A stretch of 64,000 bases of DNA from Saprospiraceae bacterium (lineage in GTDB: Bacteria; Bacteroidota; Bacteroidia; Chitinophagales; Saprospiraceae): assembly GCA_029262995.1 (NCBI GenBank), contig JAJCYH010000004.1:1-64000 (forward strand). The letters run 5' to 3'. The position numbers were made by a program, and so were the translations under genes. Every line of letters starts with the position of its first letter. Position 1 is the stretch's first letter. The notes below the pieces were generated by a model. It was given only the letters and a program-made list of their open reading frames with translations, did no database searches and was not told the origin of the DNA. This document shows, piece by piece, positions 46,402-55,827 of the stretch.

Positions 46402-47532
46402 ATGCGGAACACCCTGTTGATAATATTAACCCTAAGATTGTTTTGTCCAACATTCTATGGTCAGGATACATGTTTTGTTAATGGTGTTTACATTAACTCC
46501 ATTCTGATTGATCCCACTGGATCAGAAAATAGCTACGATACCAATTCAGATGGAAACTTTGATTCAAATGATGAATTTATTGAGATTTGTAACAGCTCGG
46601 ACCAAGAAGTAGATCTTTCGGGTTGGATGATAGGTGATAATGATCCTCCTCCATATCCTGATTATACATTTCCAGATGAAACTTTTATTGCGCCAGGTGA
46701 ATGCTTTGTGCTTGTCGCAAATTATTGTCCTTCGGCTTTGGAAGAATGTGAATTGCCTGACAATGTATTGGATATGTCTCTTCCATTCCTTGGTTTTCTA
46801 GGCAATGCTGGAGATGTAATCCAGCTGTCAGACAGTCAAGGCAATACATGTTCAATAACTTATGGAAACGAATTATGTGAATCAATAGATTCCTTGGATT
46901 TACCTGGTTTTGATATGGATAATTGTTCATACTGGGGAGCTGATCTAGATGGGTGCCCATTGTTGGCCATTGGAGATAGTTGTGATTATGTACCTATGCC
47001 ATTACCTGTTGAACTAATTTCTTTCTTTGCTATCGTAAACGAACGACAAGAAGTGTCATTGGAATGGAAAACTGCATCAGAAATTAACAATTGGGGTTTT
47101 AATGTGCAATGGAAACCGACTTATGAAGCCAGTTTTAAGGATTTAATTTGGGTAGATGGACAAGACAATTCACATAACTCATATAATTACCGTTATATAC
47201 ATAGGAGTCCAGTTGAGGGACCTAATTATTACAGGCTGAAGCAACTTGATTACAATGGTAATACAAATTATTCCAATACTATAGTGGTAAATGTAGTATT
47301 AGAAGATGAAGTAAAGGTTTATCCCACCGTGGTTGAACATGAGATATTCATAAATGGAAATGCAGATGTATATCTTATGAGTATTTATTCTTTAAATGGA
47401 GAATTAATCTTTAATAAGATTAAAAAAAGTAATAATGAATTCTTAGATTTGAGTCTTCTTAGGGATGGGTGTTATGTGGTGAGAGTCTTCAACGGTAGAA
47501 TTACAACAAACTTTAAGATTTTAAAAATATAA
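46402..47532 (+). CDS. T9SS cargo with lamin-tail domain (type A sorting tail)
   Basis: 376 residues. A signal peptide ends at FYGQ. Residues about 25-165 form a lamin-tail domain (NSILIDPTG, DEFIEICNSSDQEVDLSGWMIGD, FVLVANYC, GDVIQLSDSQG). A linker beginning PLPVELISFFA leads to a beta domain (LEWKTASEINNWGFNVQ), and the end is a type A T9SS tail with VKVYPTVVEHE, SIYSLNGELI and GCYVVRVFNG. It is probably secreted or surface anchored. The function of bacterial lamin-tail domains is mostly unknown; some occur beside nucleases or phytase-like domains, but none is seen here. A terminator follows. Confidence 0.88.
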   Translation: MRNTLLIILTLRLFCPTFYGQDTCFVNGVYINSILIDPTGSENSYDTNSDGNFDSNDEFIEICNSSDQEVDLSGWMIGDNDPPPYPDYTFPDETFIAPGECFVLVANYCPSALEECELPDNVLDMSLPFLGFLGNAGDVIQLSDSQGNTCSITYGNELCESIDSLDLPGFDMDNCSYWGADLDGCPLLAIGDSCDYVPMPLPVELISFFAIVNERQEVSLEWKTASEINNWGFNVQWKPTYEASFKDLIWVDGQDNSHNSYNYRYIHRSPVEGPNYYRLKQLDYNGNTNYSNTIVVNVVLEDEVKVYPTVVEHEIFINGNADVYLMSIYSLNGELIFNKIKKSNNEFLDLSLLRDGCYVVRVFNGRITTNFKILKI

Positions 47533-47557
47533 TTGGATTACTCAATCTCTTTTATAG

Positions 47558-47596
47558 TCCGCTTGCATAGTAATATGCAAGCGGATATTTTTTTTC
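47558..47596 (+). terminator. Terminator after the lamin-tail protein gene
   Basis: A perfect 11-bp stem (47558-47568 with 47575-47585), a six-base loop and a T run at 47588-47596. It separates this gene from the LamG cargo gene. Confidence 0.9.
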
Positions 47597-47629
47597 ACAT
47601 CTTTGCGTTTAAAATAGATAATTGCCAAT

Positions 47630-48856
47630 ATGTCTAAAGCGAATTTAATTTTAACTATTAGTTTATTCCTTGTATATCAAATCAACTTGTTTGCTCAAGT
47701 TGATTTATCTGCACATTACGACTTTGATGATTGCCAAGTGACAGATAACACAGGTAATTTTATGGATGGTCAAATCCTGGGATCTATGGATTGTGATTGT
47801 GGAGTGGGAGATAATTCATCAGCATTTTATTTTAATGGATCTGGCGATACAATTCAATTGGATGGTGAGCTAAAATCATTTTTCAATGATGATTTTTCAT
47901 TATCATTTTACCTTTGGATGGACAATGTTAGTATCATTAGCTCAATTATGTCGATTCAGGGTGAATGTCAAACGGCTAGGGATTCAGCATTTTTCATCCG
48001 ATACTTTCCCGTTACTAAGGAAGTTGTCATTGAGATGAGTAAAAACTTTGGTGAGATTATCACATTAAGGTCAAAGCTGCCAGTAAACAATTGTTGGAAT
48101 CATATATTATTTACTAAAGAAGGACAAGATTATACTTTATACCTAAATGGTCTGTTTGTTGAAAAAATCAACTTCATCAGTACTGTGGTATTGGGTCAAG
48201 ATTTTCCTTTTTTGATTGGTGCATCTCCTTGTGTTGGTGCTAATGAGGAATTTTTCAGAGGCAAGATAGACGAATTGAAGTTTATCAATAGAGCTTTAAA
48301 GTCAGAAGAAGAAATTTTAGGTATTCAAGATTATCCAGATAAAATTTTAACTCAGGATACGACCATATTTGAAGGTTCTTCATTTACAATAAAAACGTCT
48401 ACAAGTTGTGCTCCTTCATTGGAATGGTCCCCTTCGATTGGGTTGAGCGATTCATTTTCTCCTAGCCCCGAAGCGAATCCTACAGAGACGACAACTTATA
48501 CTCTGGAATATGATCATGGAACTTGTATTAGCAAAGACGAACTTGTAGTTTCTGTATTGTCTGAAGATGAGATCAGATGCGGCAATATTCTTTTACCAAA
48601 TGCATTTACGCCTAACAATGATGGAATTAATGACAAGTTTGGTATCAGTAATAGTTTTATTATTGAAAGTCTTCAGAGGTTCGAAATTTATGATAGATGG
48701 GGATTGAAGCTTTTTGAGTCCTTTAACAAAGGAGATAAATGGAATGGACAATATAAAGGCAATGCAATGCCTCCTAGTGTATATGTTTATAAACTGGAAT
48801 ATACCTGCCTTGGTCAAAGTTATTCAAGAACGGGCAACTTTAATATCATCAAATAA
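47630..48856 (+). CDS. T9SS cargo with LamG-like domain (type B sorting tail)
   Basis: 408 residues. A signal peptide ends near LFAQ. A LamG/concanavalin-like lectin domain occupies about 25-225 (LSAHYDFDDCQ, AFYFNGSGDTIQL, FSLSFYLWMD, WNHILFTKEGQDYTLYLNG, GKIDELKFINRAL). A short Ig-like segment follows (LEWSPSIGLSD, TTTYTLEY). The end is the gliding-motility-associated type B tail: LPNAFTPNNDGIND, FEIYDRWGLKLFES, WNGQYKGN, SVYVYKLEY. The lectin-like fold suggests binding to glycans or matrix. It converges on the 1518-residue gene, 32 bp apart. Confidence 0.92.
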   Translation: MSKANLILTISLFLVYQINLFAQVDLSAHYDFDDCQVTDNTGNFMDGQILGSMDCDCGVGDNSSAFYFNGSGDTIQLDGELKSFFNDDFSLSFYLWMDNVSIISSIMSIQGECQTARDSAFFIRYFPVTKEVVIEMSKNFGEIITLRSKLPVNNCWNHILFTKEGQDYTLYLNGLFVEKINFISTVVLGQDFPFLIGASPCVGANEEFFRGKIDELKFINRALKSEEEILGIQDYPDKILTQDTTIFEGSSFTIKTSTSCAPSLEWSPSIGLSDSFSPSPEANPTETTTYTLEYDHGTCISKDELVVSVLSEDEIRCGNILLPNAFTPNNDGINDKFGISNSFIIESLQRFEIYDRWGLKLFESFNKGDKWNGQYKGNAMPPSVYVYKLEYTCLGQSYSRTGNFNIIK

Positions 48857-48888
48857 AATAATGCGCTTTATTATTGGAAAGAGTGGAT

Positions 48889-51800
48889 TTACCGGATCAA
48901 TGTAATTTGTCCTCGGTAATTAAGAACAACATCATCTACAAACCGAACTTTTGCGGTATAGACATAAACGCCTTGCTCAACTTTATTGTTTCCTGTATCT
49001 CCTCGTCTGCCGTCCCATCCTTGATCTGTTGAAGTAGGTGCAGGAATGTTTTCTTCTTCATAAACAAGATTTCCCCACCTATCAAAAATCCTGAAGCTTT
49101 CAATCGCTGCTACGCCTCTTCCTGTTAGGATCATAAACTTATTGTTAGGAGGCAAAAAGTCTGGTTCAAAAACATTTGGTATGTAGATATTACGATCTGT
49201 TTTTATTTCAATATTAATTTCATCTTGAGCTATACATCCATTGTCGTCAGTTACTATTACCTCTAGACTTGTGAAAGCAAAAGGGTTTACTATAACAGAT
49301 TCACATTCGGCGGTAAAGCAATCCACTTGAGCTTCTGATATCCACTCATAACTGAACAATGGATTTCCACCTGTAGTCGTTGCAATAACCATTGTTTCAT
49401 TGTCACCAAGATCTAATAGAATATCCCCACCAATATTAACGCTAAATTCACCTGGTTGCTCAACAGATACAGAAAGCTGAGTGGAACATCCTGCGGAATC
49501 AAAAACCAAGAGGGTATATGAACCAGGGTCTACCAAAACACATGAGTCAATTGGGATTCTGGCGCCAAAATTAATGCTGAAAGTATAATTTATACCAGTA
49601 CCTCCTGAAACACTTTCTATTCCAATACATACTTGATCTCCCTGGCATTGTGGTATTTCAGGGACCATAGCTTCAGCAACAAGAGGAACAGCAGCATCAA
49701 ATTCAAACGAAGTTGTTGACGAGCATCCACAGTCGTCTGTTACTGTCACTTCATAAAGACCAACTGGTAGATTCGAGGCTGTTGCAGATGTCGAAACATT
49801 ATCCCTCCATTCATAGCTGTAATTTCCACATCCATCCGTTGCTACGACAGTAAGCGATCCTGTGTTATCATTACCACAACTGATTAATTGAATTAAAGAA
49901 GAATCAATAGCAAGTGTCAGAAGGTCTGGCTCATTGATAATTATTGAGTCAACAAAAGAACAATTATTACTGTCCGTAATGGTGAGCAAATAAACTCCTT
50001 CGCATAAATTATTTCTTAGCTCACCTGTAAATCCATCTTCCCAAAGGAATCGGTAATCTTCATTGTTCAATAGTGTACCTCCAAAAGCCTGTAATGAAGC
50101 TGAGCCATTACATTCACTTGCACATTTTACATCATCAAGAATAGTCGTTGCATCATCAATTTGGATAGCTAAGGGCTCATTGATCGTAAAATCTAGAGTA
50201 TCTGAGGTGCATAATCCATCGAAGGCATAAACTGTGTTAAATCCAGGAGACAATTGTAGGGCGTTATCAGACAAACCTGTACCATCATCCAAGGGATTGG
50301 TCCAGAAAAAGTTTAAACTACCAGCTCCTGATGGATTGTTGATGACGCTTGCGGTGGCTTGTCCGTCATCAGCACCAAAGCATGTGACATCTATAATATC
50401 AGTAATTTCAATCTCTAACCTGTCCGCTACCGTTAAATCTACAAATGTATCTTTTTGGCATCCGTTTCCATCTGTAAGGGTAAGATTGTAAATCCCGGGA
50501 GCTAATCCGATTAAAGTACAATTTTGTGCATTTAAGGAAGGATCATCCCAAAGACATACACCGTTTGCACTATCAAAACCAGGAAAACTTATTGTCCCAT
50601 TATTTAATCCAACAGCACAATCGGGTAGATTAGCATCAATATCTAATTGAAAATCAGTAGCTACACTAATCAAGGTAATTGTAGTGTCACTCCGACAACC
50701 TCTTGAATCTTCAAAACTTATTGTAACATCACCAATATTTAAATCAGTGGCTTGATTGCCCACAGCTCCAATTACTGACCAACTTATATCTATTGGCAAA
50801 TTTGAGCCGTCCAAATTAAGCACTTCAATAGAACCTAGACTACCTCCACATTCTGGATTATTAATATCGAGGTCATAGGTGATTGTACTTACACCTTCAT
50901 TTATTACTACAAATGTATCTTTAACACAACCATTCGCATCTTGTACAGCAAAATTATAAGTTCCAGCAGATAGATTATTTGGATTACAACTTACTACCGA
51001 TTGGTCTTCCCATATACATTCATAAGGTCCCACACCACCTTGGATATTTACCAAATTGATGACACCATCATTTTCTCCAGAGCATGAGGGTAGGGTAGAT
51101 ATTATATCAAATAATATATCGGTCTGGTCCGCATCCAGAACAACGAAAGTATCTTTTGAGCAGCCTTCACTGTCTGAAATCGTAAGGTTGTATGTTCCTG
51201 CCATAAGGCCAATTGGATTACAACTTACTACCGATTGGTCTTCCCATATACATTCATAAGGTCCCACACCACCTGAAATATTTTGAATTTCAATCGATCC
51301 ATTAAATGCTTGTTCACAAGTAGCATTGGTTGTTGCTATCTCAAGAATAAGACCAGGCGTGTTATCAATAAATATAGTATCTAATGCTTCACAATTATTT
51401 CCTATGGCATCGACTTGAATGATATAAGTGCCTGGATTGATAAAGTTCAATATTTGAGTAGTGCCTAAGGCAACATTATTTTCATCCATCCACAAAAAAC
51501 TATGGTTTGCTACAGAGCTGTTAGTAATGTTGACACTTAGCTGACCAGTTCCAGATCCATCGCATTCTAAATTATTTATTATAAATGCTTCTATTTCTAG
51601 TTCATTGCCAGAAAGTACTTCAACAAACGTATCAATTGCACAGCCGAGATCATCGGTAATCTGGACATTATAAATTGCTGGTAAAACTTCTTCTAAAATA
51701 TTGTCAGTATCAGTTGGGTCGGCTTCCCAGACAAAAGTATAAGGCATCATTCCTCCTGAAACATTAACAATGGCTTGACCATCATTTGAATTGCAAGAAG

Positions 51801-53445
51801 CTTGAATAAAGTCTGTTTCTGTAGATAATTCTTCATCTGGTTCATTGATAACGAAAAATGTGTCTTTACTACAACCTGAAGTGTCTCTTACCAATACGGA
51901 GTACCTACCAGCACAAAGTTCATTATTATAAAACAATGATTGACCATTGTTTCCGCCTAAGGTTAAAAAATCATTATTCTGATCTCTGACTAAAAAAGTA
52001 AATCTTCCAGGAGTAAGTACATTTAGTGTTAATGAGCCTTCACAGTCTCCCTTGCAGATATTATCTGTGACATCTACAATCTCTACTTCAATTTCCATTA
52101 CATTTGGAATTTCAATATTTTCCTCTAATGAGCAACCGTTTGAATCACTAACTCTTAACCGATATCTGTTGGTTATATTATTAAATGCATTGTCTTGGTA
52201 TGGTGTGAAAGTTTCAAAGGTTTCCTGAATAATGTTGTTGTAGCTATACTCATTCCCGTTAAAGGGTGTTCCTCCAGAGGCAATAGCGCTGATAGCTCCG
52301 TCTTCTGAGCCAAAGCATGTTGCAGGTGTAATGTCTATATCTATTTCCAAAGGAGGTGTAAATAGAACGATATCTTCTTCTGTCTCACATCCATTTGTGT
52401 CAGTTATAGTAATACTGTAATTTCCATTCAAGAGTCTTTGAAACAATGCTTCTGTAACATCTTGGTAGGTTATACCGTTGGAAAAGCTAACATCAAACAA
52501 TTCACCAGGAAGTCCACTTGTGATATTGGATATGGCAATGGAACCGTTTGAAATATTGGAACAAATTGGCTGAACCACTTCGAGAGGATCGTAACTTACA
52601 GGTTCTATGGCATCAATTATTATAGGTCTGGTAACAGACATACCTGTAGCATCTATTATTCTTAAGATATAGGTCATTGCAGGCATATTCATTGGAGGTA
52701 CCAATGGATAGTCATAATCATTTGTTAGCATGCCTGAAAGGAGAACAATATTGTTAGTAGTTTCGATAGTATAGGTATAGGGTGCGACACCTCCACATGC
52801 AGAAAAATTAACTGAGCCTTGATTAGAATTTGAATTACAGACTTGTAAATCAGCAATAGACAATGTGGTACAATTGATTTCAAAACACGTTGACATAGCT
52901 CCATTAATGAATATTATCGAATCCTGACACTTTTCAGCTTCACTTAATTGATAATTAATTTCTGTAGCTGGAAATATTGGTGCCAAAGCATTTGTAAAGG
53001 CCAAGGAAGCGCAATCTGAGGGTTGAGAGCTTGCTCTGAAGCAGATTGTAAATGCAAGAGTTCCATCAGGAACACTTAATCCAGTAGTAGCAAAATTGAA
53101 CCAAACAAGGGGTAGGATACCGTTATCCACTTGCATTAAGTTAGGTAGGATAGGATCGCCTAAGGCGGCTTGGTTATCAGTAAATGACACAAAGTCTAGT
53201 AGGGTAGGGTCAAAATTTAGGGTAAATTGAAAAGTATTTATTGAAGTGAAGTTTTCAACATTAAATTCAACACAGAACTCCGTTCCAGGATTTATGGTAG
53301 CAGGTGATGTTGAAGTTATAAAGTTTAGTGAATTATTGATTCCTATATCTTCACACGGGGTGGCTTGTGGATAAGTATTTAATGAAATACTCATAAAAAG
53401 CACTATAAGAAAAAACCACTTTGAATTACCACTATTCATTATCAT
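48889..53445 (-). CDS. Large T9SS surface protein with cohesin-like and SprB-like repeats (type B tail)
   Basis: 1518 residues. A signal peptide ends near NTYPQ; the start may be the second Met. Residues about 35-190 resemble a cohesin-type domain (FCVEFNVENF, FQFTLNFDPTLLDFVSF, LAFTICFRA). The bulk is about 15 diverged SprB-like repeats of 75-90 residues with GGVGPYECIWED, GTYNLTISDSEGC and KDTFVV motifs. The C-terminal type B tail is recognisable by IYIPNVFEPD, FRIFDRWGNLVYEE, GWDGRRGD and GVYVYTAKVRF, but the usual NGDG-ND after the first motif is replaced by FLPPNNKF. Probably a surface adhesin. Isolated gene with its own promoter region. Confidence 0.9.
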   Translation of the reverse strand: MIMNSGNSKWFFLIVLFMSISLNTYPQATPCEDIGINNSLNFITSTSPATINPGTEFCVEFNVENFTSINTFQFTLNFDPTLLDFVSFTDNQAALGDPILPNLMQVDNGILPLVWFNFATTGLSVPDGTLAFTICFRASSQPSDCASLAFTNALAPIFPATEINYQLSEAEKCQDSIIFINGAMSTCFEINCTTLSIADLQVCNSNSNQGSVNFSACGGVAPYTYTIETTNNIVLLSGMLTNDYDYPLVPPMNMPAMTYILRIIDATGMSVTRPIIIDAIEPVSYDPLEVVQPICSNISNGSIAISNITSGLPGELFDVSFSNGITYQDVTEALFQRLLNGNYSITITDTNGCETEEDIVLFTPPLEIDIDITPATCFGSEDGAISAIASGGTPFNGNEYSYNNIIQETFETFTPYQDNAFNNITNRYRLRVSDSNGCSLEENIEIPNVMEIEVEIVDVTDNICKGDCEGSLTLNVLTPGRFTFLVRDQNNDFLTLGGNNGQSLFYNNELCAGRYSVLVRDTSGCSKDTFFVINEPDEELSTETDFIQASCNSNDGQAIVNVSGGMMPYTFVWEADPTDTDNILEEVLPAIYNVQITDDLGCAIDTFVEVLSGNELEIEAFIINNLECDGSGTGQLSVNITNSSVANHSFLWMDENNVALGTTQILNFINPGTYIIQVDAIGNNCEALDTIFIDNTPGLILEIATTNATCEQAFNGSIEIQNISGGVGPYECIWEDQSVVSCNPIGLMAGTYNLTISDSEGCSKDTFVVLDADQTDILFDIISTLPSCSGENDGVINLVNIQGGVGPYECIWEDQSVVSCNPNNLSAGTYNFAVQDANGCVKDTFVVINEGVSTITYDLDINNPECGGSLGSIEVLNLDGSNLPIDISWSVIGAVGNQATDLNIGDVTISFEDSRGCRSDTTITLISVATDFQLDIDANLPDCAVGLNNGTISFPGFDSANGVCLWDDPSLNAQNCTLIGLAPGIYNLTLTDGNGCQKDTFVDLTVADRLEIEITDIIDVTCFGADDGQATASVINNPSGAGSLNFFWTNPLDDGTGLSDNALQLSPGFNTVYAFDGLCTSDTLDFTINEPLAIQIDDATTILDDVKCASECNGSASLQAFGGTLLNNEDYRFLWEDGFTGELRNNLCEGVYLLTITDSNNCSFVDSIIINEPDLLTLAIDSSLIQLISCGNDNTGSLTVVATDGCGNYSYEWRDNVSTSATASNLPVGLYEVTVTDDCGCSSTTSFEFDAAVPLVAEAMVPEIPQCQGDQVCIGIESVSGGTGINYTFSINFGARIPIDSCVLVDPGSYTLLVFDSAGCSTQLSVSVEQPGEFSVNIGGDILLDLGDNETMVIATTTGGNPLFSYEWISEAQVDCFTAECESVIVNPFAFTSLEVIVTDDNGCIAQDEINIEIKTDRNIYIPNVFEPDFLPPNNKFMILTGRGVAAIESFRIFDRWGNLVYEEENIPAPTSTDQGWDGRRGDTGNNKVEQGVYVYTAKVRFVDDVVLNYRGQITLIR
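50979..51274 (-). repeat. Two identical 62-bp copies inside adjacent repeats
   Basis: 50979-51040 and 51213-51274 are identical over 62 bp and lie 234 bp (78 codons) apart, in frame, in neighbouring SprB-like units. The surrounding sequence is clearly diverged, so this marks a recent copying event. Confidence 0.9.
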
Positions 53446-53554
53446 GAGTCAAATTCGTATTCTACAAATTAAAAAAGCATCATCCTATTCAAAACAGTAG
53501 AAGTAGAATGACTACTATATTATTTTCTTCAAAGCATTGAAGATTAATAAGACG

Positions 53555-53562
53555 CAAATATA
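53555..53562 (-). promoter_or_regulatory. Promoter -7 element of the 1518-residue cargo gene
   Basis: Minus-strand reading TATATTTG (TAnnTTTG), followed by GCGTC. This implies a leader of about 100 nt. A near-match -33 (TTTA) lies 24 bp further upstream. Confidence 0.5.
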
Positions 53563-53692
53563 ATTGAAACTGCTAATATGTACTTCTAAAAGAACCCGTT
53601 TATTAACGTAGGGATAAATATCTTATTATCTTATTGATTAGGATTAATGGGATACCCTGAATTAAGTTTTTTTATTATCGAGATCAAAATAC

Positions 53693-53725
53693 AAAAAAGC
53701 CCGATAATTTCTTATCGAGCTTTTT
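53693..53725 (-). terminator. Bidirectional-looking terminator after the thioredoxin-SPOR gene
   Basis: A 10-bp stem with one mismatch (53698-53707 with 53712-53721), a TTTC loop, six U on the minus-strand side and five T on the plus-strand side. Confidence 0.8.
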
Positions 53726-53767
53726 ATTAATAGGTTTTTGGGATGAGACCTATAATAGGTTCTAGTA

Positions 53768-54550
53768 TCAATATATAGTGGTTTCCAAGTTGTGTTGCTC
53801 CTTTAGTAGGCCTTTAAAAGCCTCTGCTTCTGCAATTGTTTTAAATTCTCCCATAAGTACTTTGTACTGTGTCGTATTTTCAACATAGTGATTCATCACT
53901 ACAATAGGGTAGTCAAATGCTTTTTGTAATTCTTTCACTTTAAAATGAGCATCTGTATAGTCAAAATAATGACCGATTAATAACTTGTAATTGGTTCTAA
54001 AATTATCAGCCATATGATATTGTTGGTAAAGATGCTCGAGGTTTGGTCCTCTGGATTCTTCTGTTTGCAAAGGACTTGTGTTGTAGGAGTGATTGCTCAC
54101 GACTCTGTTTTCTGGATTGTTGTGAAAACTTAACATACTTACCATACTTTCAGAACTAAGTGTTTTTTCTATGCGTTCAATCATTCTGCCTTGAGAATTA
54201 AAAATCAAAATCGTTGGCAAAATGTTGACTTCATATTGATTTTTTAAATTTTGGCCATCAGAGCTCTCAATATCTAATTTAAGAGGTACATAATTATTAT
54301 TGAGTTGACTAATAACCAAATCATTCTTAAAAGTGGTTTTGTCCATCCATTTGCATGGTGTACACCAATCAGCATAGAATTCTACAAAGAACAATTTTCC
54401 TTCGGCTCCAGCTTTCATCTTACCGTGCTCAAAGCTTCCTGCAAAGAATTTAACCTTATTACTAGGGTCTGTATCAGTCCAGCTTGAATCTGCATTTATA
54501 TTTACTAAAGATCCAAAAATAAAGCCGATAGCGATGATTAACTTATTCAT
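53768..54550 (-). CDS. Thioredoxin-like protein fused to a SPOR domain
   Basis: 260 residues. A hydrophobic N-terminus (LIIAIGFIFGSLVNINA) looks like a signal peptide. Residues about 30-145 are a thioredoxin fold with the redox pair Cys63/Cys66 in YADWCTPCKWMD and the cis-Pro segment VNILPTILIF. After a polar linker (about 145-180), residues about 185-260 read as a SPOR domain (NYKLLIGHYFDYTDAHFKV, YKVLMGEFKTIAEAEAF), the fold that binds denuded peptidoglycan glycan strands. This suggests a periplasmic thiol oxidoreductase held at the cell wall, possibly at division sites; that is inference. Single-gene unit with its own terminator. Confidence 0.82.
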   Translation of the reverse strand: MNKLIIAIGFIFGSLVNINADSSWTDTDPSNKVKFFAGSFEHGKMKAGAEGKLFFVEFYADWCTPCKWMDKTTFKNDLVISQLNNNYVPLKLDIESSDGQNLKNQYEVNILPTILIFNSQGRMIERIEKTLSSESMVSMLSFHNNPENRVVSNHSYNTSPLQTEESRGPNLEHLYQQYHMADNFRTNYKLLIGHYFDYTDAHFKVKELQKAFDYPIVVMNHYVENTTQYKVLMGEFKTIAEAEAFKGLLKEQHNLETTIY

Positions 54551-54806
54551 ATTTAAATATTTTTCTATTTGTAATGAATTGATTTAAATGTATTTACATC
54601 AAAGCAAAAGCTGTTCCAATTGCTAAAATTCATGGAAATAAATTTGAAAAATTGTACACATTCATTTTTTTATTATGTAAAATACCTTGATATACAACTA
54701 GATATGCAGTATATTTTTTTTTAATTTGATTTTACGAAAGCTTAATAAAGCGTTTAATTCTCATGATTATTTTGTTTATTTGCCATCCATTTCAATAATA
54801 AATAAG

Positions 54807-55793
54807 ATGGGAAGAAAATTTGCAGCAATAACGGGAGTAGCTGGATATGTACCTGAGGATGTTATTACCAATTTCGATCTCGAAAAAATGGTTGAAACAA
54901 ATGATGAGTGGATAGTCAGCAGAACCGGAATCAAACAACGACATATACTAAAGGACCCAACCAAGGCAACTAGTGATATGTGTGTAGAAGCAGCCAAAGA
55001 TTTATTGAAAAAAACAAATATTTCTGCAGAAGAGGTTGATATGATTATTGTTGCAACAGTGACTGGTGATTATGTATTTCCAGATACTGCCAATCTTGTG
55101 GCGACTAAATTAGGTGCTACAAATGCCTTTGGCTTTGATATCAATGCAGCTTGCTCAGGATTCATATTTTCTTTAGTAACAGCATCAAAATTTATTGAAA
55201 CTGGGACTTATAAGAAAATTATTGTATGTGGTTCAGATAAGATGTCGTCTATTTTAAACTATGAAGATAGAGCTACATGTATATTGTTTGGGGATGGAGC
55301 AGGTGCTGTAATGTTGGAACCAAGTGATTCATCAGGAATAATAGATGCCGTTTTAAAAGGAGATGGAACTGGTTGTGAATTCCTTCATATGAAGGCAGGA
55401 GGTAGCCTGAATCCTGCAACAGTAGAAACCGTTCAAAACAGGGAACACTATGTTTATCAAGAGGGAAGAGTTGTGTTTAAATCTGCTGTAAAAGGGATGA
55501 GGGATACTGTTAATGAAGTTATGGAAAGAAATAGCTTGACGAATGAGGATATCGATTGGATTATTCCACATCAAGCCAATAAGCGTATTATACTTTCAGT
55601 AGCTGATCAACTTGATTTTTCACACGAAAAGGTGTTGATGAACATTGAAAAATATGGTAATACTACTGCTGGAACAATACCCTTGGTTTTAAATGATTTT
55701 GAGCATAAATTTAAAAAAGGAGATAAAATAATTATTACAGCATTTGGAGGTGGATTTACTTGGGGTTCTGTGTTAATTGAATGGATGTATTGA
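54807..55793 (+). CDS. fabH: 3-oxoacyl-ACP synthase III
   Basis: Condenses acetyl-CoA or branched acyl-CoA with malonyl-ACP to start fatty-acid synthesis. The frame opens at 54726, but the ATG at 54807 gives the normal N-terminus MGRKFAAITGVAGYVP, so I start there (328 residues). The catalytic triad is Cys116 (NAACSGFIFSL), His255 (IPHQANKR) and Asn285 (YGNTTAGT), with family spacing. It heads the fabH-efp-accB-accC run, 34 bp before efp. Confidence 0.95.
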   Translation: MGRKFAAITGVAGYVPEDVITNFDLEKMVETNDEWIVSRTGIKQRHILKDPTKATSDMCVEAAKDLLKKTNISAEEVDMIIVATVTGDYVFPDTANLVATKLGATNAFGFDINAACSGFIFSLVTASKFIETGTYKKIIVCGSDKMSSILNYEDRATCILFGDGAGAVMLEPSDSSGIIDAVLKGDGTGCEFLHMKAGGSLNPATVETVQNREHYVYQEGRVVFKSAVKGMRDTVNEVMERNSLTNEDIDWIIPHQANKRIILSVADQLDFSHEKVLMNIEKYGNTTAGTIPLVLNDFEHKFKKGDKIIITAFGGGFTWGSVLIEWMY

Positions 55794-55827
55794 CTTAAAT
55801 AACTGAGAAAATTTATTAATTTCAAAT

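Larger units (their letters stand above)
53446..53767. other. Intergenic region between the large cargo gene and the thioredoxin-SPOR gene
   Basis: 322 bp without a credible gene. It holds the promoter-like element at 53555-53562 and the terminator at 53693-53725. AT-rich, nothing else recognised. Confidence 0.7.

Noticed and set aside
54726-54806. 27-residue N-terminal extension of FabH
   Set aside because: The extension has no resemblance to FabH, whereas the ATG at 54807 gives the standard start just before the first beta strand.
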